Under the pieces are notes generated by a model. The model did not search any database, had not been told where the DNA came from, and was given only the letters and a program-made list of their open reading frames with translations. From positions 1 to 21,034 of the forward strand of contig DAOUUD010000008.1 of assembly GCA_030668345.1 (NCBI GenBank): a stretch of DNA of 21,034 nucleotides, given 5' to 3'. Origin of the DNA: Candidatus Cloacimonadota bacterium (GTDB taxonomy: Bacteria; Cloacimonadota; Cloacimonadia; Cloacimonadales; TCS61). The translations under genes were made by a program, and so were the position numbers. Below, one piece after another: positions 7,636 through 15,022 of this stretch (position 1 is its first letter; each line of letters opens with the position of its first letter).

Positions 7636-10245
7636 TTATTTCAAGAGTATCATTTTCTTTGTTTTGGAATAATTACCTACTTTCAATTTGCAGAAGTAAA
7701 TTCCTGATGAAACTACTTTATTGTTGCTGTCTTTACCGTTCCAGATGATTGAATGCTCTCCCTTTTCATAGTGATCATCTGTTAGAGTTTTAACTTGCTG
7801 ACCTTTTATATTATAGATTGAGAGTATAACTTCATTTTCTTTAGGTAATGAGAAGTTTATAATCGTTGTCGGATTAAATGGATTTGGATAAGATTGTAAA
7901 TTGTATCCTGGTTTGATTATTTCTTCTTCTAAACATCCAGTTGAAAAATCAATCGATCCTGTTAATAGAAATAAATTTCCAAATGAATATAGTGAATCGG
8001 TTACGTTTATCAAGAAAAATAACGAGTCTGATTCATTGAAATTTAATGCAATTTTTGAAGAATAAGGTACAAAATTCACAAAATCAGTTTCAAAATTGTA
8101 GACATCATTCCAATTGTTATCATTTGAATAGTTAAAATGAAGTGTAAGCGGTTCTGGATTTAACTCATCATTAAACATTTCACATGTAATAAATATCTTA
8201 AGATCATCATTCGTAATATTAAAGTTCGTTAAATTATAATCGGGCTCAAAAGAAGTGATGTTTTCGATTTCATTGTTTTCCATGTTGTATTTAATAATGA
8301 ATTCTGCTTCATCACTAAAATACAAAAAATCAGAATTTGAGATATGAACGTATAAATTATTTGTTAGTTTAATATCCAGCAATTCAGGATCTACTATTTC
8401 GGGAAAACTTGATAAGTCTATACTATATTCACAGATCGTACCATTTTCATAGTATAACTTGAAATTTATTATTGGATTACCTGATTCCTGATAAGCAACA
8501 ACCAATAGACTGTCATTGGCATACATTTGTAGATTATAGATTGCTTCATTTAAGTTTTGCTCATGTATAATCGTAAAAGAATTTCCATTATCAGTTGAAC
8601 GTAAAATTTTATATGAATCAGTAATTGGTTGGTGTATATTGGAAATATCTATCAAAGATTGAAATTGTAATCTACTATCATAATAATAATCCTTCATATA
8701 ACCAACAGAATTGTGGATACCGTCGTAATGATAATTTTCAAGATCCCATTCATTATTTGGCGGATGAAAGAATGGGTCAATTCCAGACATGTGGATATAA
8801 CCCCTTCTCCGCTGAGCCATTGCTCCATAGAAATGAAATGTACCTCTCTCATAAACAATATCTTCGGAAGACTCCGGCCAGACTGGATTATACCATGGAT
8901 AATCAGCTCCATAAGGTGGAACATCAGGTTGAGGATAATCAGGAGATTCATAAGGAAAACCACAAGCTGGGAATCCAGCAGGAGGATTGTTCCCATGTAA
9001 AACAAATGGCTCCAATTCGACAGGCACCGGTTCTGGTGGATTGAATATGAATTTGTGAAGATCTATATAAGTTAATAATTCCTCTTCTCCTGTTGCTGGA
9101 TTTGTCCACCAGAAGTTTGGAGTAGAACCATGCGGATGCTGATATTCAAAGTCTACACATCCAGTATCTTCACCTATCGCAATTAAAAGCCCATAAATAT
9201 AAATGTCACCATCGCAATTTGGAGCTGTGATTTCATTGATGAACGGATCAAAGTGTTTATATTTGATTAGTATCCTATCTTCCGAATACAAACATAGAAG
9301 GTCGGTTATATTGAAATTAAACGGACCATTCGGTATAGATCCGATCTCTGTATTTTCATAGTAAATATCATTTGTTATATATATATTCTCAGGGCATCCC
9401 CAAGATTGTAAACCGTTTACCATACCCTCTATCCAGAGCATACATTCTACCCATACAGATTGATTATTTAATGTTCCGGAAGGTCCCACTGTCCATATCG
9501 TATCATAAATTGCTACTTCATTCACCCAAATAGAATCTCCGATCGGGAAATCAGGATGAGCAGCATCGGGATAGGAATTATAAACTACAAATAAAGAATC
9601 TCCGATATGTTCAATGTTTCCTATCATTGAAGAATAATTATTTCCATCAATTTTTACATAAACGATCTCTGCATCGGTTGGAAATGGTCTGATACCGTTT
9701 TGTTCGATCTGGCTGATATCTCTATTAGACGAAGTTAGAATATTTTCAACTCGGGATGTAGTATTTTGAATTTCCAAATCTTCATCGTCCTCAACAGCAA
9801 TATGAATTATATCATTCCGGTTTGTTATATGAATAGGTTTGAAAGCACCTATAGTCATGATATCAATTTGAAATGAATTACCGTTATCCACCGAGATGGC
9901 TTTCCTAAGATATCCTTTTGAATAAATCACTATGATTGTACCATCAGAAAGCACTTCTAAAACAGAATTCACATCACAGAAATGAGATATCGAATCAATT
10001 ATTGTTGTAGTAAAATTTTGTCCATTATTTTCCGAAAAGGAAAACATTACTTTATAGTCGTAAAGGGAAAGCGTGTCCGGTTCATATTCCAAATAAGTGA
10101 TATAAACATTTTCTCCGATAATTTTATACGAGCTTTGTCCAGCGATGTTTGCAACATTTTGATTATTTATTTGGATTGGTTCATTGAATTGTGCAAAACA
10201 TCTACTCGAGATAAGGATGAATATTAAGAAAATTATCTTTTTCAT
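7636..10245 (-). CDS. Large secreted protein with Asp-box-like repeats and C-terminal type IX sorting domain
   Basis: The 869 residues begin with a signal peptide (MKKIIFLIFILISSRCFA). They end in a type A sorting domain of about 85 residues from 785: SYPNPFNPTT, then IYNIKGQQVKTL, GIYFCKLKVG and a basic tail KKMILLK. In FCB bacteria this directs export by the type IX system and attachment or release at the surface. Three Asp-box-like motifs, SENNGQNF (71-78), SVDNGNSF (118-125) and STDNGNSF (550-557), suggest sialidase/BNR-type beta-propeller blades; enzyme activity is not implied. The middle (about 400-530) is rich in Pro, Tyr and Trp and contains GAMAQRRRGYIHMSG and GYxKDYxYDxR (515-525). 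That pair recalls conserved segments in other large Cloacimonadota surface proteins, from memory and not checked. Function unknown. GAGGGA precedes the ATG. Confidence 0.85.
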   Translation of the reverse strand: MKKIIFLIFILISSRCFAQFNEPIQINNQNVANIAGQSSYKIIGENVYITYLEYEPDTLSLYDYKVMFSFSENNGQNFTTTIIDSISHFCDVNSVLEVLSDGTIIVIYSKGYLRKAISVDNGNSFQIDIMTIGAFKPIHITNRNDIIHIAVEDDEDLEIQNTTSRVENILTSSNRDISQIEQNGIRPFPTDAEIVYVKIDGNNYSSMIGNIEHIGDSLFVVYNSYPDAAHPDFPIGDSIWVNEVAIYDTIWTVGPSGTLNNQSVWVECMLWIEGMVNGLQSWGCPENIYITNDIYYENTEIGSIPNGPFNFNITDLLCLYSEDRILIKYKHFDPFINEITAPNCDGDIYIYGLLIAIGEDTGCVDFEYQHPHGSTPNFWWTNPATGEEELLTYIDLHKFIFNPPEPVPVELEPFVLHGNNPPAGFPACGFPYESPDYPQPDVPPYGADYPWYNPVWPESSEDIVYERGTFHFYGAMAQRRRGYIHMSGIDPFFHPPNNEWDLENYHYDGIHNSVGYMKDYYYDSRLQFQSLIDISNIHQPITDSYKILRSTDNGNSFTIIHEQNLNEAIYNLQMYANDSLLVVAYQESGNPIINFKLYYENGTICEYSIDLSSFPEIVDPELLDIKLTNNLYVHISNSDFLYFSDEAEFIIKYNMENNEIENITSFEPDYNLTNFNITNDDLKIFITCEMFNDELNPEPLTLHFNYSNDNNWNDVYNFETDFVNFVPYSSKIALNFNESDSLFFLINVTDSLYSFGNLFLLTGSIDFSTGCLEEEIIKPGYNLQSYPNPFNPTTIINFSLPKENEVILSIYNIKGQQVKTLTDDHYEKGEHSIIWNGKDSNNKVVSSGIYFCKLKVGNYSKTKKMILLK

Positions 10246-10284
10246 GTTCCCTCACTTTATAAAATATCATATTTTACCTTGAAA

Positions 10285-10325
10285 TTCACTGGAGTGAAAA
10301 TGCTAAAAACAAAGATAAATGTCAA
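10285..10325 (-). promoter_or_regulatory. Promoter and possible operator upstream of the secreted-protein gene
   Basis: On the minus strand TTGACA (10325-10320), a 17-base spacer and CATTTT (10302-10297) resemble a sigma70 promoter; the -35 is perfect and the -10 weak. An inverted repeat TTCACT-N2-AGTGAA (10285-10290/10293-10298) overlaps the downstream edge of the -10, where a repressor could bind. The leader is about 40-45 bases. Confidence 0.45.
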
Positions 10326-10400
10326 ATAGAAAATAATTTAATCTTATGAAATAAAAATGGGTTGTTTAAAACCAAGCATTTTGATTACGGTATAGAATAA

Positions 10401-10512
10401 CCCTCGCCTTTCAGGAGAGGGTGGGCAGCTTAGCTGACCGGGTGAGGTAATGTCATGGATCACCGTTCCCAAAGAGGGCTTCCACGCGATGTCGTATGGC
10501 TGTCGTGGGAAC
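10401..10512. repeat. Intergenic GC-rich hairpins (CCCTC/GAGGG, CAGCT/AGCTG and GTTCCCA/TGGGAAC)
   Basis: The gap 10246-10565 (320 bases) has no gene. Besides the promoter of the secreted-protein gene it holds a GC-rich block unlike its AT-rich flanks. Stem 1 is 10401-10405/10417-10421, continued inside by CC/GG. Stem 2 is 10426-10430/10432-10436. An outer stem GTTCCCA (10465-10471) / TGGGAAC (10506-10512) encloses 34 bases. The GTTCCCA stem recurs at 18209-18231. Plus-strand frames reading through this block into psuG are shadows. The block looks like one or more degraded mobile repeat elements. Confidence 0.6.
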
Positions 10513-10526
10513 AAGGTCAGATATTG

Positions 10527-10561
10527 TTTCTTCTCGAGTCGTCGTTCCTTACAACTCGAAA
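10527..10561. repeat. Single palindromic repeat (family 1, locus 2) behind psuG
   Basis: It has arms 10534-10542 and 10551-10559 and an 8-base loop. It is 33/35 identical to 7571-7605. The one stem change (G to A at 10553) is a mismatch on the plus strand but a G-U wobble in minus-strand RNA, so the psuG transcript still folds. It begins five bases after the psuG stop and may act as a 3' stabiliser or terminator. Only one unit is present here. Confidence 0.8.
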
Positions 10562-10565
10562 ATTT

Positions 10566-11465
10566 CTACAATTCCCTTGCAATCTCGCAAGCCAGTCTAA
10601 CGTTATTCTCCACCAGTTTGATATTTGCTTGCAGTGATCTACCTTTGGTTATCTTTACAATTTCCAATAATAAAAAAGGTGTAAATTCACGTCCGGTAAT
10701 GTTGTTTTTTTTTGCTTTCTTCAAAGCCAGATCAATATACTCTTCCATTTCAGCAAAAGGAATTTCATACTTTTCAGGGATCGGATTAGCAACCAGCATT
10801 CCATTATTTAAACCAAGCTCGATATTTGTTTTATAAATATCTGCGATTTGCCGGGGAGTATCTATTTTATCTACTTTCAGGTTACTTTGCGAAGAATAAA
10901 AAGCGGGGAACTTATCTGTTCGGTATCCGTAAACCGGTACACCCATTGTTTCCAGGTATTCCAGTGTTTTGGGTAGATCCAGAATAGCTTTGGCTCCTGC
11001 CGAAACCACGATCACAGGAATGCGTGAAAGTTCTATCAGGTCATTGGAGATATCAAAAGTATTTTCTGCATTCCTGTGCACACCACCGATACCACCAGTA
11101 GCAAAAACCTTTATCCCTGCCCGGTTTGCAGCTATTATGGTGGCAGCCACAGTGGTGGCTCCCACTTTTTTAGTTTCAATGATCCTGCCAATATCACGGC
11201 GTGATACTTTAGCTACATCGTTGGATTTTGCCAGGATTTTCAGGTCTTTTTGTTCCAAACCGATCTTTACTTTTCCATCCATAAGGCAGATAGTAGCAGG
11301 AGTTACGCCTATTTCGCGGGCAATTGCTTCCAATCTACCGGCAACTTCCAGGTTCTGCGGATATGGCATTCCATGCGAAATGATAGTAGATTCCAGTGCG
11401 ATAACCGGTTGTTTATTTTTTAAAGTTCTTTCAACGTCTTTACTGAATTGCAGGTATTTTTTCAT
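10566..11465 (-). CDS. psuG: Pseudouridine-5'-phosphate glycosidase (PsuG)
   Basis: PsuG reversibly splits pseudouridine 5'-phosphate into uracil and ribose 5-phosphate, a Mn-dependent step in salvage of pseudouridine from RNA turnover. The family is clear from PVIALESTIISHGMPYPQN (catalytic-type Glu25), GATTVAATIIAAN, KVFATGGIGGVHR, VIVVSAGAKAILDLPKTLEYLE and the C-terminal GRSLQANIKLVENN. I set the start at ATG 11465 (299 residues); a TTG one codon upstream is less likely. The ATG shares one base with the rlpA stop (TGATG), so translation is probably coupled, with AGGAA about 8 bases ahead. The usual partner kinase PsuK is not adjacent in this window; pseudouridine phosphorylation must be encoded elsewhere. 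Confidence 0.95.
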   Translation of the reverse strand: MKKYLQFSKDVERTLKNKQPVIALESTIISHGMPYPQNLEVAGRLEAIAREIGVTPATICLMDGKVKIGLEQKDLKILAKSNDVAKVSRRDIGRIIETKKVGATTVAATIIAANRAGIKVFATGGIGGVHRNAENTFDISNDLIELSRIPVIVVSAGAKAILDLPKTLEYLETMGVPVYGYRTDKFPAFYSSQSNLKVDKIDTPRQIADIYKTNIELGLNNGMLVANPIPEKYEIPFAEMEEYIDLALKKAKKNNITGREFTPFLLLEIVKITKGRSLQANIKLVENNVRLACEIAREL

Positions 11466-11914
11466 CAATCGGTTCCTAGCACTTCTACCCGCATCCTTTT
11501 TACACCATGTGCAATAAGCCCGATCTCCTGAGCTGCTGCATAAGAAAGATCCAGATCACGTCCTTCTATAAAAGGTCCACGGTCGTTAACACGTACCACT
11601 ACCGATTTTCCGTTGTCTTCGTTGATAACTTTAAGCCGGGTTCCAAAGGGCAATGATTTATGGGCACAGGAAAGCTTATACATATCGAAGATCTCGCCGT
11701 TGGCGGTTTGCCTGCCGTGAAATTTCTTTCCGTAATAGGAGCATACAAAATAGTAAACCTGTCCTTTTTTTACTTCTTTTAATTGAGTTTCTGTTTGTGT
11801 GGTTCCAAATTTATTATGTGATTTTTCCCTGGAAACACCCTTTGTTTCATACAGATTCCCACTGGAACATCCGATTATTACAAGCATCAACAAAAATGAA
11901 GTAAAATATTTCAC
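11465..11914 (-). CDS. rlpA: RlpA-like double-psi beta-barrel lipoprotein (septal lytic transglycosylase family)
   Basis: RlpA proteins are outer-membrane lipoproteins that bind or cut peptide-stripped glycan at the septum. Here a lipobox IIGC follows a short hydrophobic stretch, and a linker of about 50 residues leads to the RlpA barrel. Markers are SYYGKKFHGRQTANGEIFD, where the E and D match the catalytic acids of the Pseudomonas enzyme, LPFGTRLKV, VVVRVNDRGPF and GRDLDLSYAAAQEIG. No SPOR domain follows, so septal targeting by SPOR is absent. I prefer GTG at 11914 (149 residues) over the ATG at 11929: a GGAGG Shine-Dalgarno (11924-11920) sits five bases before it and the shorter form has a normal lipoprotein signal (KYFTSFLLMLVIIGC). 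It is the first gene of a pair with psuG. Confidence 0.92.
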   Translation of the reverse strand: MKYFTSFLLMLVIIGCSSGNLYETKGVSREKSHNKFGTTQTETQLKEVKKGQVYYFVCSYYGKKFHGRQTANGEIFDMYKLSCAHKSLPFGTRLKVINEDNGKSVVVRVNDRGPFIEGRDLDLSYAAAQEIGLIAHGVKRMRVEVLGTD

Positions 11915-11942
11915 AACAACCTCCGGCATTTAATAGACTTCT

Positions 11943-11992
11943 ACAAAATTGCTTCCAATCACAATTTTGTCTATCAATTTTTCCTGTTGACA
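11943..11992. promoter_or_regulatory. Divergent control region of rlpA-psuG and the peptidase-dapBF operon: inverted repeat and TTGACA
   Basis: A perfect 9-bp inverted repeat ACAAAATTG (11943-11951) / CAATTTTGT (11962-11970) with a 10-base spacer lies midway between the two start codons, with a half-site spacing of about two helical turns. That geometry suits a dimeric repressor. A plus-strand TTGACA (11987-11992) is a -35 candidate for the operon starting at 12042, though its -10 (AAGTTT after 17 bases) is poor. Both calls are inference. Confidence 0.45.
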
Positions 11993-12041
11993 GAATAAGC
12001 TCTGAAAACAAGTTTAATTAAAAAATTTTTTAGGATAATTA

Positions 12042-13166
12042 ATGGATAACACTATAATCGAATATTTTTTGAGTTTAATAAAGATCGATAGTGAATCAAA
12101 AAACGAAAAAGCTGTTGCAGAAAAACTGGAAAAGGACTTGAAAGAATTAGGTGCGGAAGTACTCTTCGATAAAGCCCAATTGAAAACTGGCGGCAATGTG
12201 GGAAATCTTTATGCCTATATCACGGGCAGCATCAACAAACCTCCCATTCTTTTCTGTGCACACATGGACACGGTAAAACCCGGAAATGGCATTAACCCGC
12301 AGATCAAAGATGGTATTATCACCTCAGATGGAACAACCATCCTGGGAGCCGACGATAAATCCGGCATTACAGAGATTATCTGGGCAATCAAAGAACTCAA
12401 AGAATCCGGTGAAAAACATGCACCGGTGGAAATCCTCTTCACGATCTCTGAGGAGATCGGACTGCAGGGTGCAAAACATCTCGATTATTCCCTGATAAGA
12501 TCAAAAACAGGTTATGCACTTGATAGCCACCATGTAGGTCGCCTCAGTATAGGTGCACCTTCCCAGAACAGCCTAAAATTCGTAGTTCGCGGTAAAGAAT
12601 CTCATGCCGGAGTTGCTCCCGAGAAAGGCATCAATGCCATTCGTGTAGCTGCAGAAGCAATTGCAGCCATGCCCGATGGCAGGATAGACAGCGAAACCAC
12701 TTGTAACGTTGGGATAATCAAAGGTGGCAAAGCCACCAATGTCGTTCCAAATGAAGTAATCATTGAAGCTGAAGCACGCAGTCATAATAAAGATAAACTT
12801 AAAAAAGTTTCCGATGAAATGTGTCAGGCTTTCCGGGAGGTAGTTAAAAAATTCCAGGTAGGAAAATACAAAACCGAAGTTGAAATTAAAGTCAAGGAAG
12901 AATACCAGGCTTTCCGTCTAAATGAAAAAGCTGAGGTGGTTGTTTTAGCCAAAGACGCTGCAGAAAAATTGGATATTGAATTTAAAACAGAGATCGGTGG
13001 TGGTGGCAGCGACGTAAATATTTTCAACCAGCATGGTTTACAGATGGCAGTTGCCGGTACAGGTATGGATAAAGTGCATACCGTGGATGAATGCATCAAA
13101 ATATCGGAACTTGAGATCGGTGCTAAATGGATTCTGGAAATCATCCGTGGTTATTCAAACAAATAA
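12042..13166 (+). CDS. M20 family metallopeptidase, PepT-like
   Basis: A 374-residue zinc-dependent M20 enzyme of the PepT-like subgroup, a cytoplasmic aminopeptidase or amidohydrolase. Residues that bind the two metals are recognisable: His74 and Asp76 in CAHMDTV, Asp104 in GADDKSG, catalytic Glu137 with Glu138 in SEEIGLQGAK, Asp161 in ALDSHH and a late His in DKVHTVDE. The dimerisation (lid) domain falls at about 175-290 (VRGKESHAGVAPEKGINA). Related M20 enzymes include DapE (succinyl-diaminopimelate desuccinylase). The position just ahead of dapB and dapF makes a diaminopimelate role tempting, but the ALDSHH and GLQGAK signatures fit PepT-like better. It is the first gene of the operon, with AGGA ahead of the ATG. 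Confidence 0.88.
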   Translation: MDNTIIEYFLSLIKIDSESKNEKAVAEKLEKDLKELGAEVLFDKAQLKTGGNVGNLYAYITGSINKPPILFCAHMDTVKPGNGINPQIKDGIITSDGTTILGADDKSGITEIIWAIKELKESGEKHAPVEILFTISEEIGLQGAKHLDYSLIRSKTGYALDSHHVGRLSIGAPSQNSLKFVVRGKESHAGVAPEKGINAIRVAAEAIAAMPDGRIDSETTCNVGIIKGGKATNVVPNEVIIEAEARSHNKDKLKKVSDEMCQAFREVVKKFQVGKYKTEVEIKVKEEYQAFRLNEKAEVVVLAKDAAEKLDIEFKTEIGGGGSDVNIFNQHGLQMAVAGTGMDKVHTVDECIKISELEIGAKWILEIIRGYSNK

Positions 13167-13175
13167 GGAAATATC

Positions 13176-13928
13176 ATGATAAAACTGGCGATAATCGGTT
13201 ATGGGCAGATGGGTAAACTGCTTGAAAAGCTTGCACCTGAGCACAATTTCGAGGTTGTTTCAATTATCGATCCACACCTGGAAAATAATATCTCGGAAAC
13301 ATCGCTTTCCAAAGCAGACGTCTGTATCGAATTCACTACTCCCGATGCAGTTTTTGAAAATATCCGGCAAATCAGCAATCTTGGAAAGAACCTGGTAGTG
13401 GGCACTACCGGCTGGCTGGACAAACTTGAAGCTGTGCAAAAACTTGTTCAACAAAACAAGATCGGAATGGTCTATGGTTCTAATTTTTCACTGGGCATGA
13501 ACCTTTTTTTCCAGATAGTGAACTCTACTACTAAATTGATGAACAAAATAGAAAATTATGATGTTTTCGGTTTGGAATTGCATCATAAAAAAAAGAAAGA
13601 CAGCCCTTCCGGAACTGCTAAAATTCTTGCTGATATCGTATTAAAAAATACCGATAATAAAACATCTGCACAATTTGAAAAGTTAGACAGGAAAATTGAA
13701 AAGAATGAATTCCATTTTGGCAGCGTGAGAGCAGGCAATATTCCCGGAACTCATCTTATCGGGTTTGATTCCACTGCCGATACTATCGAATTGAAACACA
13801 CGGCAAGAAACCGTAAGGGTCTTGCTCTTGGCGCTTTAAAAGCTGCAGAGTGGATTGCAAAGCGAAAAGGTCTATACAATTTCACAGAGTATTTCTCGGA
13901 GATAATAGGAGTTGAACATGAAGCTTGA
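13176..13928 (+). CDS. dapB: 4-hydroxy-tetrahydrodipicolinate reductase
   Basis: DapB reduces hydroxy-tetrahydrodipicolinate with NAD(P)H, the second committed step of the lysine/diaminopimelate pathway. The 250 residues contain a Rossmann start (AIIGYGQMGKLLEKLA), CIEFTTPDAV, VVGTTGW, GSNFSLGMNLFF, the catalytic-type block ELHHKKKKDSPSGTAK and the substrate-loop GSVRAGNIPGTHLIGFD. The C-terminus TARNRKGLALGALKAAEWI is typical. It starts 9 bases after the peptidase gene, with AGGA ahead of the ATG, and overlaps dapF by 11 bases. The pairing with dapF supports the assignment. Confidence 0.97.
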   Translation: MIKLAIIGYGQMGKLLEKLAPEHNFEVVSIIDPHLENNISETSLSKADVCIEFTTPDAVFENIRQISNLGKNLVVGTTGWLDKLEAVQKLVQQNKIGMVYGSNFSLGMNLFFQIVNSTTKLMNKIENYDVFGLELHHKKKKDSPSGTAKILADIVLKNTDNKTSAQFEKLDRKIEKNEFHFGSVRAGNIPGTHLIGFDSTADTIELKHTARNRKGLALGALKAAEWIAKRKGLYNFTEYFSEIIGVEHEA

Positions 13929-14700
13929 TTTCTTCAAAATGCATTCCCAGGGAAACGATTATATTTACTTTGATTTTATAGAAACCAAAATACCCAAAAT
14001 CGATTTTTCCAAATTAGCTATTAAACTTTCCAAAAGGCACTTCAGTATTGGTTCCGATGGGATCGTACTGATTTTGAAGGATGATGACAACGAAGCTTTT
14101 ATGAAAATATTTAATGCTGATGGTTCCGAAGGGAAAATGTGTGGTTCTGCTCTTATGTGTGTTTCATCTTACCTGGGGAAAAAGTTAGCTAAGAAAACAT
14201 TGAATATCGACACAATTTCCGGCATAAGAACAGGATTAATACTCGATGAGAAAATCAATGAAGTCAAAATCAATCTGGGTTCTCCCGATATTATTTCCAA
14301 AGAACCCCTTACCGTAGAGAATTTTTCCGGTTACCTGGTTCAAATCGGGAATAAACATTTCGTTACTTTCATAAACAATCTTTCAGCTGACATGGCTGCA
14401 AAATACGGTCCGTTCATTGAAAATAGCAAATCCTTTCCTGATGGAATAAATGTGGAATTTGTTAAGATCAAGTCGAAAAATTCTATTGAAATGAGCATCT
14501 GGGAACGAGGTAGCGGAGCAACTCTTTCCTGCGGAACCGGTGCCTGTGCTTCTGTGTATGCCGGAATCATGTATGATCTTCTTTCCGATACCGTAAAAGT
14601 GAAATTGCCCGGTGGTGAAGTATTTGTGGAATATGAGAATGGAGAAATATTCCTGACAGGCATTGTTTCTTTTGTGTTTACGGGAACAGTGGAAGTATGA
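13918..14700 (+). CDS. dapF: Diaminopimelate epimerase with atypical first cysteine motif
   Basis: A cofactor-free epimerase converting LL- to meso-diaminopimelate for lysine and peptidoglycan. Recognisable parts are MHSQGNDYIYFD, GSDGIVLI, NADGSEGKMCGS with active-site Cys75, WERGSGATLSCGTGACAS with active-site Cys205, the substrate-binding Glu-Arg of WERG, and Asn residues in IGNKH and GINVEFV. The usual CGNGxRC around the first cysteine reads CGSALMC, losing the Asn and Arg. I set the start at ATG 13918 (260 residues); AGGAG at 13907-13911 is spaced six bases from it, whereas an in-frame TTG at 13912 abuts the site. Overlap with dapB (11 bases) and with the next gene (ATGA) implies tight coupling. 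Confidence 0.93.
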   Translation: MKLDFFKMHSQGNDYIYFDFIETKIPKIDFSKLAIKLSKRHFSIGSDGIVLILKDDDNEAFMKIFNADGSEGKMCGSALMCVSSYLGKKLAKKTLNIDTISGIRTGLILDEKINEVKINLGSPDIISKEPLTVENFSGYLVQIGNKHFVTFINNLSADMAAKYGPFIENSKSFPDGINVEFVKIKSKNSIEMSIWERGSGATLSCGTGACASVYAGIMYDLLSDTVKVKLPGGEVFVEYENGEIFLTGIVSFVFTGTVEV

Positions 14701-15020
14701 AAAAGAGCCTATTACTTCTAATAATCTTTTTACTCTTCTCCTGCCTGCAGGCGGAAAGCCGCTGGCTGGGAAAAGATAAAGTAATACATCTCACCGGAAG
14801 CGCATTTCTCACTTACTGGAATTACGGTTTCAGCCAGGATATTTTAGAAAATTCCAACGAAGAAAGTCTATACTTTTCGATCAGTTTTACAGCATTACTG
14901 GGAGCAGGCAAAGAATACAGCGATAAGAGAAGTAAATCCACAGGCTTGAGTTGGCCAGACCTGGCATACGACCTTGTCGGCATCGCTCTGGGTTTGGTTT
15001 TGATAAATAATTTGAGGTAA
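14697..15020 (+). CDS. Small exported protein, YfiM/DUF2279-like
   Basis: A 107-residue protein with an N-terminal hydrophobic signal (KSLLLLIIFLLFSC) and a possible lipobox ending at Cys16 (LFSC, not a strong match). Cleavage after CLQA by signal peptidase I is the alternative. The body reads DKVIHLTGSAFLTYW, then GAGKEYSDKRSKSTGLSWPDLAYDLVGIALGLVL: the DKxxH, GKEYxD and SWxDLxxDxxG pattern of YfiM-type proteins of unknown function. The final helix GIALGLVLINN may sit in the membrane. It shares ATGA with the dapF stop. Its place beside diaminopimelate and RodZ-like genes suggests an envelope role, which is inference. Confidence 0.75.
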   Translation: MKKSLLLLIIFLLFSCLQAESRWLGKDKVIHLTGSAFLTYWNYGFSQDILENSNEESLYFSISFTALLGAGKEYSDKRSKSTGLSWPDLAYDLVGIALGLVLINNLR

Positions 15021-15022
15021 AT

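Noticed and set aside
8625..9044. Three overlapping ORFs (8625-9044 plus, 8713-9000 plus, 8694-9005 minus) in the middle of the secreted-protein gene
   Set aside because: They coincide with the Pro/Tyr/Trp-rich coding block, whose codons avoid stops in other frames. None has a plausible Shine-Dalgarno or family likeness.
10450..11517. Plus-strand ORFs opposite psuG (10450-10836 and 10969-11517)
   Set aside because: PsuG on the minus strand is unambiguous. These frames are its shadow and begin in repeat sequence.
12042..13166. Assignment of the M20 peptidase as dapE
   Set aside because: The neighbouring dapB and dapF invite it, but the ALDSHH and SEEIGLQGAK motifs and overall order fit the PepT-like subgroup. 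DapE is kept only as an alternative.
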